Positions 37,922 through 45,843 are shown, numbered from the stretch's first letter. The stretch is 58,172 nt of DNA from Prochlorococcus sp. AG-412-C21 (GCA_003214975.1 QCKZ01000003.1:1-58172); one strand, 5' to 3'. Notes: a model not told the origin generated them from the letters alone. Program-made: numbers and translations.

Positions 37922-39595
37922 ATGTTTATTGGATTGTCTGGATATAGTCACGAATCTTCTGCAGCATTGGTTGATAATGATGGAGCTCTAATTGATTACT
38001 GTCGAGAAGAGTCCTTAACAAGAATTAAAGGAGATAAGTCATTTCCCAAAAAATCCCTAAAAAAAATTATTATTGATAATTCACTTAATATTGAAGAAAT
38101 CAAAAAAATTGCATTTTACGAAAGACCCTTAAGTGCTTTTTTACACCCCTTAAAAGTAGCAGCTTCAGAAATGCCAAAAAGTCTGTCTTTGCTTTCCCAT
38201 CAATTTAGGAATTTCAAAAATAGTTCAATTGCCTGTTATCTAGACTTATCAAAGAATTTTTCGGGATTAGAAAAAAAATTAATCTATTTAGATCATCATT
38301 TGAGTCATACATTAACTGCTCTTCCATATTCATCAGAGCAAAAAAATATATGTTCTATTGTTGTTGATGGTTTTGGGGATAGAAGTACTGCTTCAATAAG
38401 TTATCTTGAGAACTGTTTTACAATAAATGAATTATGGTCTGCCAAATATCCAAATTCTTTAGGATTATTTTATTCTGCAATTACTGATTTTCTAGGTTTT
38501 GCAATTAATGAAGGCGAATATAAGGTGATGGGTCTTGCGGCTTTTGGGAATAAAGATAGTAAATACAAAGACATCCTTGCAAAATTAATCAAGTGGGATA
38601 GTAAAAAAAATAATCTTATTACAAATCTAGAATTTTTTAATTACCATTTATCACCAACAGAATCGTATGACAAAAAGCTTATTAAATTATTAGGTAATCC
38701 TAGAAACCCCTTTAAATCACTTAAGACTAGTGATGCGAATTTTCAAAATTATGCTGATATAGCAAGGGCAGCTCAAGACATAACAGTTGAAATTTTATGC
38801 AATATTTTTAAACATGCGCATAAGCTAACTTCTTGTAAAAAATTCTTTTTTTCCGGTGGAGTTGCATCTAATTCGGCATCTCTCAATACTATTGCTAATT
38901 TACCTTTTGTTAATGAAATAATAGTTCCCCCTAGTCCAGGAGACGCCGGTGCAGCAATTGGTGCTGCCTATTATGCATTCTTAAAAAGCTCTCCAAATTC
39001 TCGAAAGATTCCAAGACCTAATCTTTTCCCTTCCAAATTTGATTTTAAAAAGCAATTGATGATTTCTAAAAAAATAATCTCAAATGATTTTGATCTAATC
39101 TCAACAGAAAAAGAGTCTATATTAGAAAAATGCTCAGAATTGATAAAACAAGGAGAAATTATTGGAACAATCATAAACAATGCCGAAACAGGTCCAAGAG
39201 CACTAGGGAATAGATCACTTATTTGTAATGGGAGAGACAAAAGTGCTGTTCATAAGCTTAATACAGTTATCAAGAATAGGAGTCCTTTTAGGCCAACAGC
39301 TCCTGTTATGACATTTAAAACTGCATCCAAATACTATGACTTGAATCCAGCATTGATGGAAAGTTATAAAAGCATGAGTGCCACCTGCGAATGTCTTGAG
39401 AATTCTATTTCTATTGAATTTCCTGTTACACATATTGATGGAACAGCACGATTACAAATTGTAGAAGAAAAAAGTTTTATGTATAAATTACTTCAAAATC
39501 TTGAGAATTATGATATAGATATTTTGGCAAATTCATCATTAAATATTAGTGGAGATCCAACTTGTTATGATTTAATTGATGGATTAATGGTTTGA
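37922..39595 (+). CDS. NodU/CmcH-type O-carbamoyltransferase, C-terminus cut by TGA
   Basis: A 557-residue enzyme that forms carbamoyl-AMP and moves the carbamoyl group to a hydroxyl. The N-terminal Kae1-like domain has GLSGYSHESSAALVDN, YLDHHLSHTLTAL and IVVDGFGDRSTAS. The C-terminal YrdC-like domain shows NAETGPRALGNRSLICNGRD and NRSPFRPTAPVM. Both active sites look intact. The frame stops at TGA 39593-39595, yet the same frame continues to TAA 39653-39655 and encodes VKTPLKFLLTDLGLLQNKT, the kind of tail the family usually has. A single base change may have shortened it. Next come a DUF5989-like peptide and an SGNH hydrolase. Confidence 0.87.
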   Translation: MFIGLSGYSHESSAALVDNDGALIDYCREESLTRIKGDKSFPKKSLKKIIIDNSLNIEEIKKIAFYERPLSAFLHPLKVAASEMPKSLSLLSHQFRNFKNSSIACYLDLSKNFSGLEKKLIYLDHHLSHTLTALPYSSEQKNICSIVVDGFGDRSTASISYLENCFTINELWSAKYPNSLGLFYSAITDFLGFAINEGEYKVMGLAAFGNKDSKYKDILAKLIKWDSKKNNLITNLEFFNYHLSPTESYDKKLIKLLGNPRNPFKSLKTSDANFQNYADIARAAQDITVEILCNIFKHAHKLTSCKKFFFSGGVASNSASLNTIANLPFVNEIIVPPSPGDAGAAIGAAYYAFLKSSPNSRKIPRPNLFPSKFDFKKQLMISKKIISNDFDLISTEKESILEKCSELIKQGEIIGTIINNAETGPRALGNRSLICNGRDKSAVHKLNTVIKNRSPFRPTAPVMTFKTASKYYDLNPALMESYKSMSATCECLENSISIEFPVTHIDGTARLQIVEEKSFMYKLLQNLENYDIDILANSSLNISGDPTCYDLIDGLMV

Positions 39596-39658
39596 GTAAA
39601 AACACCTTTGAAGTTTTTGCTTACCGATTTAGGTCTTTTACAAAATAAAACATAAACT

Positions 39659-39820
39659 ATGCATTTTATAAAATTCATAAAACATTTATTTATTTCGATA
39701 TGGAAAAATACTACTCCTATCCAGGCAGCTTTGATAACGGCTATCATCATTTTTATCGTAATTATTCTAATAATTAGTATTGTTCAAGTTATTGTTCCTT
39801 TTACTTACATCGCAATTTAA
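39659..39820 (+). CDS. Small membrane protein, DUF5989-like (53 aa)
   Basis: A 53-codon ORF fills the space between the carbamoyltransferase and the SGNH hydrolase, whose ATG follows its stop directly. It has a short polar start, then one long membrane segment (AALITAIIIFIVIILIIS), and ends VIVPFTYIAI. Tiny membrane proteins ending in an APFIYTLF-like motif (DUF5989) commonly accompany carbamoyltransferase-SxtJ-SGNH operons, which is the basis for this call. No SxtJ protein is present here. Confidence 0.6.
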   Translation: MHFIKFIKHLFISIWKNTTPIQAALITAIIIFIVIILIISIVQVIVPFTYIAI

Positions 39821-41080
39821 ATGAGATCACGAAAAGATTTTAAAATATATATAAAATCAACTCTTATTTTCTTACCTATCTTAGCGATTAGCTCAGAATG
39901 TATTTTATTTTTGTTTAATCTAATTGGAGGAACTAATTATTTGCCTAGGGATAAATACAATATTGCTAAATATGATCCTATTACAGGAACAAGAGGATAT
40001 CTTCGTAAAGAAAATAACTATAAAAAAGCTCAGGTAATCTTAGATCGACATGACTTAGTTAAAACCCCTTATGTTTCTAACTCCAAAAATAATAAAAACA
40101 CTAAGGGTATATTATTTATCGGAAGTAGCGTAGCTATGGGTTTTAGATTAAAGAGTAAGGAAAATAAAAATACTATAAGCGGAGTTTTGGAAACAGAGAT
40201 TAGAAAATCAAGAAAAGACATTGATATAGTAAACCTCTCGTTTTACCCTTTCAGCTCATGGATGGTGCATGCTGAGTTAATGAGATATTTGAATTCATAT
40301 AAAAATCACGCTGATTTACCTGAACCTAAGCTTATTATTAATGTAGGTGCAGTTCAAGATTTTTGGAAATTAGTATTTAGCTTACAACTTAGAAATGAAG
40401 AATCTATTAAAGATTACAAAATAGCTAATGGATATATGCTTGATGTTGATTTAATAAATTATGTTAATAATGCCGTTAAAGGTTCTCAAGGCAATTTAAT
40501 TGTGAGTACAAAAAGTTATTTATTATCAACTTATGAATTCTGGAGAAAATATACATATATAGGTGATTTTATTGAGCAAATAAGAGAAAATAGTTATGTA
40601 AGAAGAGTTAAGGCAAGTAAGAAAAGAGAAGAAAATTTACAAGTCGTCAATAATTCAACATTAGAAGAATTGTTAGCAAAAAATTTCAATATAAATTTTG
40701 AAGATTATGAAAGAATTAGAAACGATAATATACTTTCTATAATTAGAAATATAAAGGCATCAATTGGAGCTTATGATTCAGTAAATTATATTTATGTTTA
40801 TGCACCTACCAAATTTAGTAGCTTAGAAAATAATAACCTTAATGAAATAATAAGACCTGGCAAAAATATTTCTTTAAATTTAAGAGAGGTTTCCTTATTA
40901 GAAAAAGACTTCAGGATTAAACTAATTAAAGAACTTGCAAAAGAGAATTCTATAAAAGTATTGGATTATTCAGATTTAGCAAATCCTCAATCTTGGTTTA
41001 AAGATTACTCCCACTTTAATGAGTTTGGCTCGAAAGAAATTGCTAAGAAATTGCTATTTGATATAAAAGAATTTATATAA
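39821..41080 (+). CDS. SGNH/GDSL hydrolase-like protein, membrane anchored
   Basis: A 419-residue protein with an N-terminal membrane segment (residues about 10-35) and an SGNH-like domain outside the cytoplasm. Block I is ILFIGSSVAMGFRL near residue 95 with the nucleophile Ser in GSS. IINVGAVQDFW is block III-like. Block V is YSDLANPQSWFKDYSHFNEFGSKEIA, giving the Asp-x-x-His pair. SGNH proteins next to carbamoyltransferase genes may act as esterases or acyltransferases on the carbamoylated product. It starts one base after the small membrane gene and probably belongs to the same operon. Confidence 0.75.
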   Translation: MRSRKDFKIYIKSTLIFLPILAISSECILFLFNLIGGTNYLPRDKYNIAKYDPITGTRGYLRKENNYKKAQVILDRHDLVKTPYVSNSKNNKNTKGILFIGSSVAMGFRLKSKENKNTISGVLETEIRKSRKDIDIVNLSFYPFSSWMVHAELMRYLNSYKNHADLPEPKLIINVGAVQDFWKLVFSLQLRNEESIKDYKIANGYMLDVDLINYVNNAVKGSQGNLIVSTKSYLLSTYEFWRKYTYIGDFIEQIRENSYVRRVKASKKREENLQVVNNSTLEELLAKNFNINFEDYERIRNDNILSIIRNIKASIGAYDSVNYIYVYAPTKFSSLENNNLNEIIRPGKNISLNLREVSLLEKDFRIKLIKELAKENSIKVLDYSDLANPQSWFKDYSHFNEFGSKEIAKKLLFDIKEFI

Positions 41081-41249
41081 GATTTACCCTAATAAATTAC
41101 AAAATATATTTTTATTCAACCCAAGAAAAAAGTCAGTTTTTTCAATATTTACTAAGAATTCAAACATTAACAAGTTAATAGAATATTTTAAATTTAAAAT
41201 CACTTACAAGAAAAGTAATTGATATCATAAGTTTATCGCTATTAAGATT

Positions 41250-42368
41250 ATGTTTGTAAGTAATATATTTACAAAAAAGAAAAATTTCATATCAATAATC
41301 TTAATTCTAATTATATTATTCCCTTTTTTTATTTCTCAACTACTTCAAAGCAATGAAATATTATCCTCGAATACTAGCTTAAATCTAATAGTTAATGCTA
41401 AAACTTTTCAGGAAATGATTATCAATCTACGAAATGATAATTTTTTCTTATTAATTTTTAGTTTAGTTTTAAATCTATCTTTGCTCATCTTTATTCCTAT
41501 TTTATTAGTCACAATTTTTGAAATTCTTTTATCAAAAAAAGGTTATAAAAAATCTATTACTAGCTCTAGCATTTTTAGAATGTTAAATTCAAAGGGGCCT
41601 TACCTAGCTGATATTTGGTATTTTTTATTTAGAATAACAATAAATAAATTTCCTTTTATAATTGCTTTGTTAACTCTTGGGTTATCCGCATTAAATGATA
41701 ATGTTTCAATTCAAATAAATTATTTTTTCAAAGATTTAATACCTGAATCTTCAAATATATTCAATAGTACTTTTCTTTTCGTGATTTTAATATTATTTAA
41801 AGATTTTTTAGTTTACACTGTTCATAGAATTCATCATAAAATATCATTTCTTTGGGATCAGCATGAATTTCATCATTCAGCTACTGAAATGACAATATTT
41901 AATAAGTTTAGAGAAACTCCTATTGAGAAAATTACTAAATCATTACTCTTTCTTCCTCTTAACATACTAACAACACTAGTAGTTGTTGGATTCGTATCAA
42001 AAGGCTATAACTTTCCCATATTTTGTTATTTACTCCACCTAACCATGCTAAATGCTTTTACCTTTTTAGGTCATTCTTCTTTGCCCATAATGTACCCTAA
42101 GCCCATTTCGCTATTTTATATGAGTCCTGCTTTACATTTAATTCATCATTCTGATAAGGAAGAGCACTATGATTCTAATTTCTCTGAAGGTTTTGTTTTT
42201 TGGGATAAATTATTTGGAACCTATAAAAGTGAAAAACACCTTAAAGAAATAATTGGATATGGTGTGAACAACACGGAATATAATAAGAATTCACCTCTCT
42301 ACAGTTTTACTTTACTTCCAATTTTAAAATTGCTAAAAATATTTAAAAGAAAAACTATTTCAGTTTGA
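41250..42368 (+). CDS. Fatty acid hydroxylase / sterol desaturase family protein (second copy)
   Basis: A 372-residue membrane diiron protein and a clear paralogue of the 35.7-kb gene. Histidine boxes: HRIHH, QHEFHHSATEMT and ALHLIHHSDKEEHYDSNFSEGF. The identical HSATEMT and MSPALH segments in both copies suggest fairly recent common origin or related substrates. Several membrane helices precede the boxes. It closes the tailoring module just before tRNA-Ala. Its substrate is unknown, but a lipid or lipid-linked group is likely. Confidence 0.83.
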   Translation: MFVSNIFTKKKNFISIILILIILFPFFISQLLQSNEILSSNTSLNLIVNAKTFQEMIINLRNDNFFLLIFSLVLNLSLLIFIPILLVTIFEILLSKKGYKKSITSSSIFRMLNSKGPYLADIWYFLFRITINKFPFIIALLTLGLSALNDNVSIQINYFFKDLIPESSNIFNSTFLFVILILFKDFLVYTVHRIHHKISFLWDQHEFHHSATEMTIFNKFRETPIEKITKSLLFLPLNILTTLVVVGFVSKGYNFPIFCYLLHLTMLNAFTFLGHSSLPIMYPKPISLFYMSPALHLIHHSDKEEHYDSNFSEGFVFWDKLFGTYKSEKHLKEIIGYGVNNTEYNKNSPLYSFTLLPILKLLKIFKRKTISV

Positions 42369-42452
42369 AATAAGATTTCAAAGACAATAAAATCCATTTT
42401 TAATCATATATATTTTTTTAAAATTAATCATTATATCTTGTGAGAAGAATAA

Positions 42453-42525
42453 TGGAGCCAAGCGGACTCGAACCGCTGACCCCCTGCATGCCATGCAGGT
42501 GCTCTACCAGCTGAGCTATGGCCCC
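42453..42525 (-). tRNA. tRNA-Ala (anticodon GGC)
   Basis: Reading the minus strand gives a complete 73-nt cloverleaf without encoded CCA: acceptor GGGGCCA/TGGCTCC with discriminator A, D stem GCTC/GAGC, anticodon stem CCTGC/GCAGG around loop ATGGCAT (anticodon GGC), and T stem AGCGG/CCGCT with TTCGAGT loop. The 5' end faces the integrase gene, which begins 135 bases away. Because integrative elements normally enter at tRNA 3' ends, the integrase lying on the 5' side is unusual. Confidence 0.97.
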
Positions 42526-42660
42526 AAACCTCGAAACGTCAGTCATATCAATCAATCCAAAGATTTCTTTCGTAACGTCCGTAATTCCTATAGTACTTTA
42601 TAGCGTTTGATTATTGAAATCTGCACCTTAAAATGCACCTAGAGATTTACAAGTTGTAGC

Positions 42661-43980
42661 ATGCTTTCTGGGTCTGTTCTAAAGCAATTCCGCACCTACT
42701 TAAAAAGTCAGGTTGGTCATGGCTGGAGTGTAGAAGGAAGAAAAAGCAAAGGAAGGCTTTTAACTAGAGTATCTTTCAGATACTTAACTGGCGAAAGAAG
42801 TGTAGTTTTATTGGAAATTGATTTTGATGCTGATAATCAAGATGACATTGTGAGAACTGTTAAGAAACTTTCAGACCTTATGCGTGAGAGAAATATTGAA
42901 TTATCACAAGCAAAAGAATTACTTTGTGGAGGGAAAATTGATGATAATGGCAATGCCGGAATTAACTGGAAAGCATTACAAGATGAATTTATTAATCTTG
43001 AAAGAGGGGATCGAAGAAAGACAACTCTTAATGGTTTGAAGTTGAGAATGGAAAGAATACTTGAATGTTTTGAAACAAAACCAAAACCAAGAAATTCAGA
43101 ACAATTATTCAGAAAATATGCAGAATTACATTTTGGAGAAAGTATGCCTAAAGGTGGAATGGGAAGGAAAAGAGATATGGGAGACATAAGAGCATTCCTT
43201 AATTGGGCAGTTCTAGAAAAAAAATATTTAGCAATGGAATGGCTACCAATTACATCAAGGCAATGTAGAAAATACATTGGTGTAGTTTCTAAAAATGCAG
43301 CTAAAACGAAAGTAAGACAACCAGTTTCTACAAGAGATATAGAGATGCTTTTAGAAGCTCTTGAGAGAGATGGAGAGCATGAAATGAGAGGGCTAGTTAT
43401 CTTATATTCTGTCTTTGGGATAAGGCCTTGTGAGATTGCAAAGCTTGAAATTAAGGATGGGTTTGCTCGAGTAACAACACTAAAACAAAATGAAAAGACA
43501 ATGTATGAAGAGGCAGAAGTTAGAACAATCGCACCTTTAAATTTACCTAATCTTCCAAAGGAAGGAGAAAGAATTTTGTCTTTGTATGAGAGTGGAAAAT
43601 TAAAGTTTCCAAGTCGTATTGAAAAGGTGATTGCAAAACATAATGATAAAAATATTCCTTTTAATTTTGATGTAGATGGGTATAAACCTATTGGAGAAAA
43701 ATTTGGAAAATTATTATCTGAATTTTGGTTTTGGAAAGAATTAAAAAAGAAAAACCCAAATTATGTAGCCTATTCATTTAGGCATAGTTTTGCTTGGCGA
43801 GGATCAATGGAAACATTTCCAGCACTTCCTTTAAGAACAATATGTGCCTATTTAGGACATGATGAATCGACCCATTTGAAATATTACGGGCATTGGACGT
43901 CTGATGCTGAAAACAAAAAACGTATTGAACAGGCTAATAAAAATATTGTGCAAAACTGCTCACTTGCACACGCCTCATAA
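42661..43980 (+). CDS. int: Tyrosine recombinase (phage-type integrase)
   Basis: A 439-residue integrase. Residues up to about 160 hold arm- and core-binding regions. The catalytic domain shows VILYSVFGIRPCEIAKLEI (first Arg), the box YSFRHSFAWRG (second Arg; the usual His of HxxR is replaced by Tyr), LGHDESTHLKYYGHWTSD with the nucleophile Tyr in KYYGHW, and an intact GH pair. Neighbouring tRNA-Ala marks the likely chromosomal target. The excisionase-like and ATPase genes downstream form one small element. The gene looks less AT-rich than the polysaccharide island. Confidence 0.92.
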   Translation: MLSGSVLKQFRTYLKSQVGHGWSVEGRKSKGRLLTRVSFRYLTGERSVVLLEIDFDADNQDDIVRTVKKLSDLMRERNIELSQAKELLCGGKIDDNGNAGINWKALQDEFINLERGDRRKTTLNGLKLRMERILECFETKPKPRNSEQLFRKYAELHFGESMPKGGMGRKRDMGDIRAFLNWAVLEKKYLAMEWLPITSRQCRKYIGVVSKNAAKTKVRQPVSTRDIEMLLEALERDGEHEMRGLVILYSVFGIRPCEIAKLEIKDGFARVTTLKQNEKTMYEEAEVRTIAPLNLPNLPKEGERILSLYESGKLKFPSRIEKVIAKHNDKNIPFNFDVDGYKPIGEKFGKLLSEFWFWKELKKKNPNYVAYSFRHSFAWRGSMETFPALPLRTICAYLGHDESTHLKYYGHWTSDAENKKRIEQANKNIVQNCSLAHAS

Positions 43981-44231
43981 TGCGTTAAAACTGTCTTAAC
44001 TAAGGAGTCGGTTGTGCTTTACGAGTAGTGCTCGTGCCTTAGCCAGAATGACCTGTGGTTGTTCGAAATTGGATTAAACCTCTGAACTTGTAAAAGATTA
44101 CGTCCGACCCTGTGGGTCACAAGTTGGTAGCTGTGCTGGTGGGTGTCTCCGAGTAAACGAATTACGTTCCGACTGCCTCTCCCTGTGGGATAAAGAGCTT
44201 AAGCAGAAGTCAAAATAATTTCTTAATTACA
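43981..44231. ncRNA. Structured, less AT-rich non-coding region (candidate RNA)
   Basis: This 250-base stretch after the integrase has no worthwhile ORF and is visibly richer in G+C than its surroundings. Three foldable modules are visible. Module 1: CTAAGG (44000-44005) pairs with CCTTAG (44037-44042) around a hairpin ACGAG/CTCGT. Module 2: AACTTGT (44085-44091) pairs with ACAAGTT (44119-44125) around GACCC-TGT-GGGTC. Module 3: CTGC/GCAG and CTCT/AGAG enclose CCC-TGT-GGG (44172-44206). No match to tmRNA, RNase P, SRP RNA or 6S RNA is apparent. It could be a small RNA, a replication origin or an att-region scaffold. Confidence 0.55.
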
Positions 44232-44498
44232 ATGAAAATTGAAGATTCAGGCATCTTAGTCAAAACTGGCTCCGCTGCACCTATTTTGGGCGTTAGCGTT
44301 CAAACTTTACGCGCATATAGAGACCTTCAAGGTGGTTTCTTAATTGAAGGAAAACATTGGTTTTCTGGTGCATTTGATAATAGTCCTATTAGATGGGATA
44401 TAGATAAATGCAAGGAAGCCCTAGCTAAAAGAAGAAAAGGTTTTTCAAAGTATCAGGAATTTGCATTAGCTAAAAAAAGTATTGATTCATATTCATGA
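44232..44498 (+). CDS. Excisionase-like helix-turn-helix protein
   Basis: An 88-residue protein with a MerR/excisionase-type winged helix: VKTGSAAPILGVSVQTLRAY is the helix-turn-helix and LIEGKHWFSGAFDNSPIRWDI the wing. Such proteins bind att-site arms and guide the integrase toward excision, and may also regulate the element. It lies directly after the structured non-coding region and overlaps the next gene by four bases (ATGA), so expression is coupled. Assigned from pattern and context. Confidence 0.72.
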   Translation: MKIEDSGILVKTGSAAPILGVSVQTLRAYRDLQGGFLIEGKHWFSGAFDNSPIRWDIDKCKEALAKRRKGFSKYQEFALAKKSIDSYS

Positions 44499-44743
44499 AA
44501 AAACCCGCTTATAGCGGGCCTTATCTAGACGACTCTATTCTAATTAATTATAGAAGCATTGGGATTAAATCTTCCCAGGTTCACCCCAAGTTCAAACAAA
44601 AGATAATCGCTCGCTTAATTGCAAGGATTTGGTATGTCCGATTGCAAAAGACTAGGCAGCATAAGTCTGCTCAGTTTTATAAAAATACCATTCAAAAAAT
44701 GGAATCTATATATAAAGAATGGAGGTTAAAAAGTGGTTTCTAA
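44495..44743 (+). CDS. Small basic protein of the integrative element (82 aa)
   Basis: An 82-residue basic protein of unknown family. The C-terminal half is a helix-rich, Arg/Lys-rich stretch (IIARLIARIWYVRLQKTRQH) that could bind nucleic acid. The ATG sits in the last codon of the excisionase-like gene, and its stop overlaps the GTG of the ATPase gene. A strong CCCGCT/AGCGGG hairpin covers codons 4-8, an odd place for coding sequence. Frame continuity and overlaps on both sides support it as a real gene. Confidence 0.6.
   Translation: MKKPAYSGPYLDDSILINYRSIGIKSSQVHPKFKQKIIARLIARIWYVRLQKTRQHKSAQFYKNTIQKMESIYKEWRLKSGF
44498..44520 (-). terminator. Terminator-like hairpin on the minus strand
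   Basis: CCCGCT (44504-44509) and AGCGGG (44513-44518) form a perfect six-pair GC-rich stem with a TAT loop. On the minus strand it is followed by six T residues (44503-44498), giving the shape of an intrinsic terminator. It lies inside the start of the 82-aa gene. No minus-strand gene reads into it, so it might stop antisense transcription or regulate translation of the plus-strand gene. Confidence 0.5.
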
Positions 44744-45728
44744 AAATGGGTTTGAAAGTAGTAAAAAAGGAATAGGTAAATTAAAACCTATTCCTCTTTC
44801 TCAGTTGATGGCTCAATGGAGACCAAGAGAGTGGATTATTGATTTATTTGGCGCAAAAGGTTCTTGTGTTTTATTAGCTGCTGATAAAGGATCAGGTAAA
44901 ACTACTTTTATTTATCGAATGGCAGAAGCCCTTGAATATCAAAAGATGTTCATGGGTGAATTAAAAACAAAAAAATCAAAAGTTTTTGTATGGCAAGCTG
45001 ATGAATCAAGAAATAATGCTTTGGATAAATTCAAATTAATGGACTTACAAAAAGAGAATATAAGTTTTCTTTTTAATGATGATGAAGGTGGGTATGAATT
45101 AGATATTGATGAACTAAGAATTTTAGTAAAGAGTCAAAATATAGATGTTGTTTTTATAGATAGTATTACTGGATTAATAATGGGGAATGGAATATCTATT
45201 AAAGATTCAGAATTTTGTATTCCTCTATATGCATTAAATAATTTAGCAAGTGAATTAAAAATCCTTATTGTCATAACAGCCCATTTAAGAAAAGAAGAAA
45301 GAACAGAAGTGGATATGAATGATATCCTAGGCGCTGGTACACAATCAGGTGCAGTAAGTGATGTATGGAGTATGTGGACTGACGAAAAAGATGATGAGAT
45401 TTTTTATTTAAAATGCTTAGGTAAAAGAAATTGTGAGAAAGGTACTAAATGGAAATTGCAAGGTAATAAAGAAGATTACTCTTTTAAATTAATTGATGCC
45501 GATTGTGGTGATCTTCTACCAACAAAGAAAAATGAATTAAGTGATAAATTTTTAAAGTTTTTGACTAAAGAAAAGCATGAATATACATATAAGGAATTGT
45601 CGGCAAAATTTAAATGTAATTTTGAACATGCAAGAAGGATATGTATAAAACTATTTACTGAAGGAAAAATTGAAAGGACAAAAATCGTTGAAAAGGTTGG
45701 GAGACCTTACTTTAAATATTGGAAATAA
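44733..45728 (+). CDS. RepA/RecA-like P-loop ATPase of the element
   Basis: A 331-residue AAA_25/RepA-type ATPase related to hexameric replicative helicases. Walker A is LLAADKGSGKTTFIYRMAEA near residue 50, VFVWQADES follows, and Walker B is VDVVFIDSITGLIMG near residue 140. LIVITAHLRKEERTEVDMNDILGAGTQSGAVSD carries sensor residues. The C-terminus resembles a winged helix (YTYKELSAKFKCNFEHARRI). The start is GTG. It is likely to open or unwind the element's origin or move the element during replication. It ends three bases before a long nested hairpin. Confidence 0.78.
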   Translation: MVSKNGFESSKKGIGKLKPIPLSQLMAQWRPREWIIDLFGAKGSCVLLAADKGSGKTTFIYRMAEALEYQKMFMGELKTKKSKVFVWQADESRNNALDKFKLMDLQKENISFLFNDDEGGYELDIDELRILVKSQNIDVVFIDSITGLIMGNGISIKDSEFCIPLYALNNLASELKILIVITAHLRKEERTEVDMNDILGAGTQSGAVSDVWSMWTDEKDDEIFYLKCLGKRNCEKGTKWKLQGNKEDYSFKLIDADCGDLLPTKKNELSDKFLKFLTKEKHEYTYKELSAKFKCNFEHARRICIKLFTEGKIERTKIVEKVGRPYFKYWK

Positions 45729-45730
45729 TA

Positions 45731-45795
45731 TTCCTACTTTTGGAGGTATAGGCTAAGTACATTTTATACCTAACCTATATCCTCACATGTAGGAA
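45731..45795. repeat. Nested inverted repeat / long hairpin
   Basis: Two inverted pairs are nested: TTCCTAC (45731-45737) with GTAGGAA (45789-45795), and GGAGGTATAGG (45742-45752) with CCTATATCCTC (45774-45784, one mismatch/bulge). An inner AGGTATA/TATACCT pairing is also possible. It follows the ATPase stop by two bases. No U-tract follows the hairpin, so it is not a typical terminator. It may be an origin, an att end or an mRNA stabiliser. Confidence 0.55.
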
Positions 45796-45843
45796 AATAT
45801 ATTGACAGAAAGTATACAATAACAAAACTAATAAGTTTTTAAA

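Noticed and set aside
39593-39595. TGA in the carbamoyltransferase as a selenocysteine codon
   Set aside because: No SECIS-like hairpin was seen after it, and picocyanobacteria are not known to carry the selenocysteine machinery. A mutation or natural stop is simpler.
33554-42368. Saxitoxin-type biosynthesis cluster
   Set aside because: Only a carbamoyltransferase and desaturase-like proteins recall sxt genes. The polyketide synthase-like SxtA, amidinotransferase SxtG and other core genes are absent.
42837-43277. 146-codon minus-strand frame inside the integrase gene
   Set aside because: It is antisense to the integrase, with no recognisable motif and Ser/Leu/Phe-rich shadow composition.
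45802-45826. TTGACA ... TACAAT promoter before the 55-aa ORF
   Set aside because: The spacing is only seven bases, far from the usual 16-18, and no better -10 was found. It remains a weak hint only.
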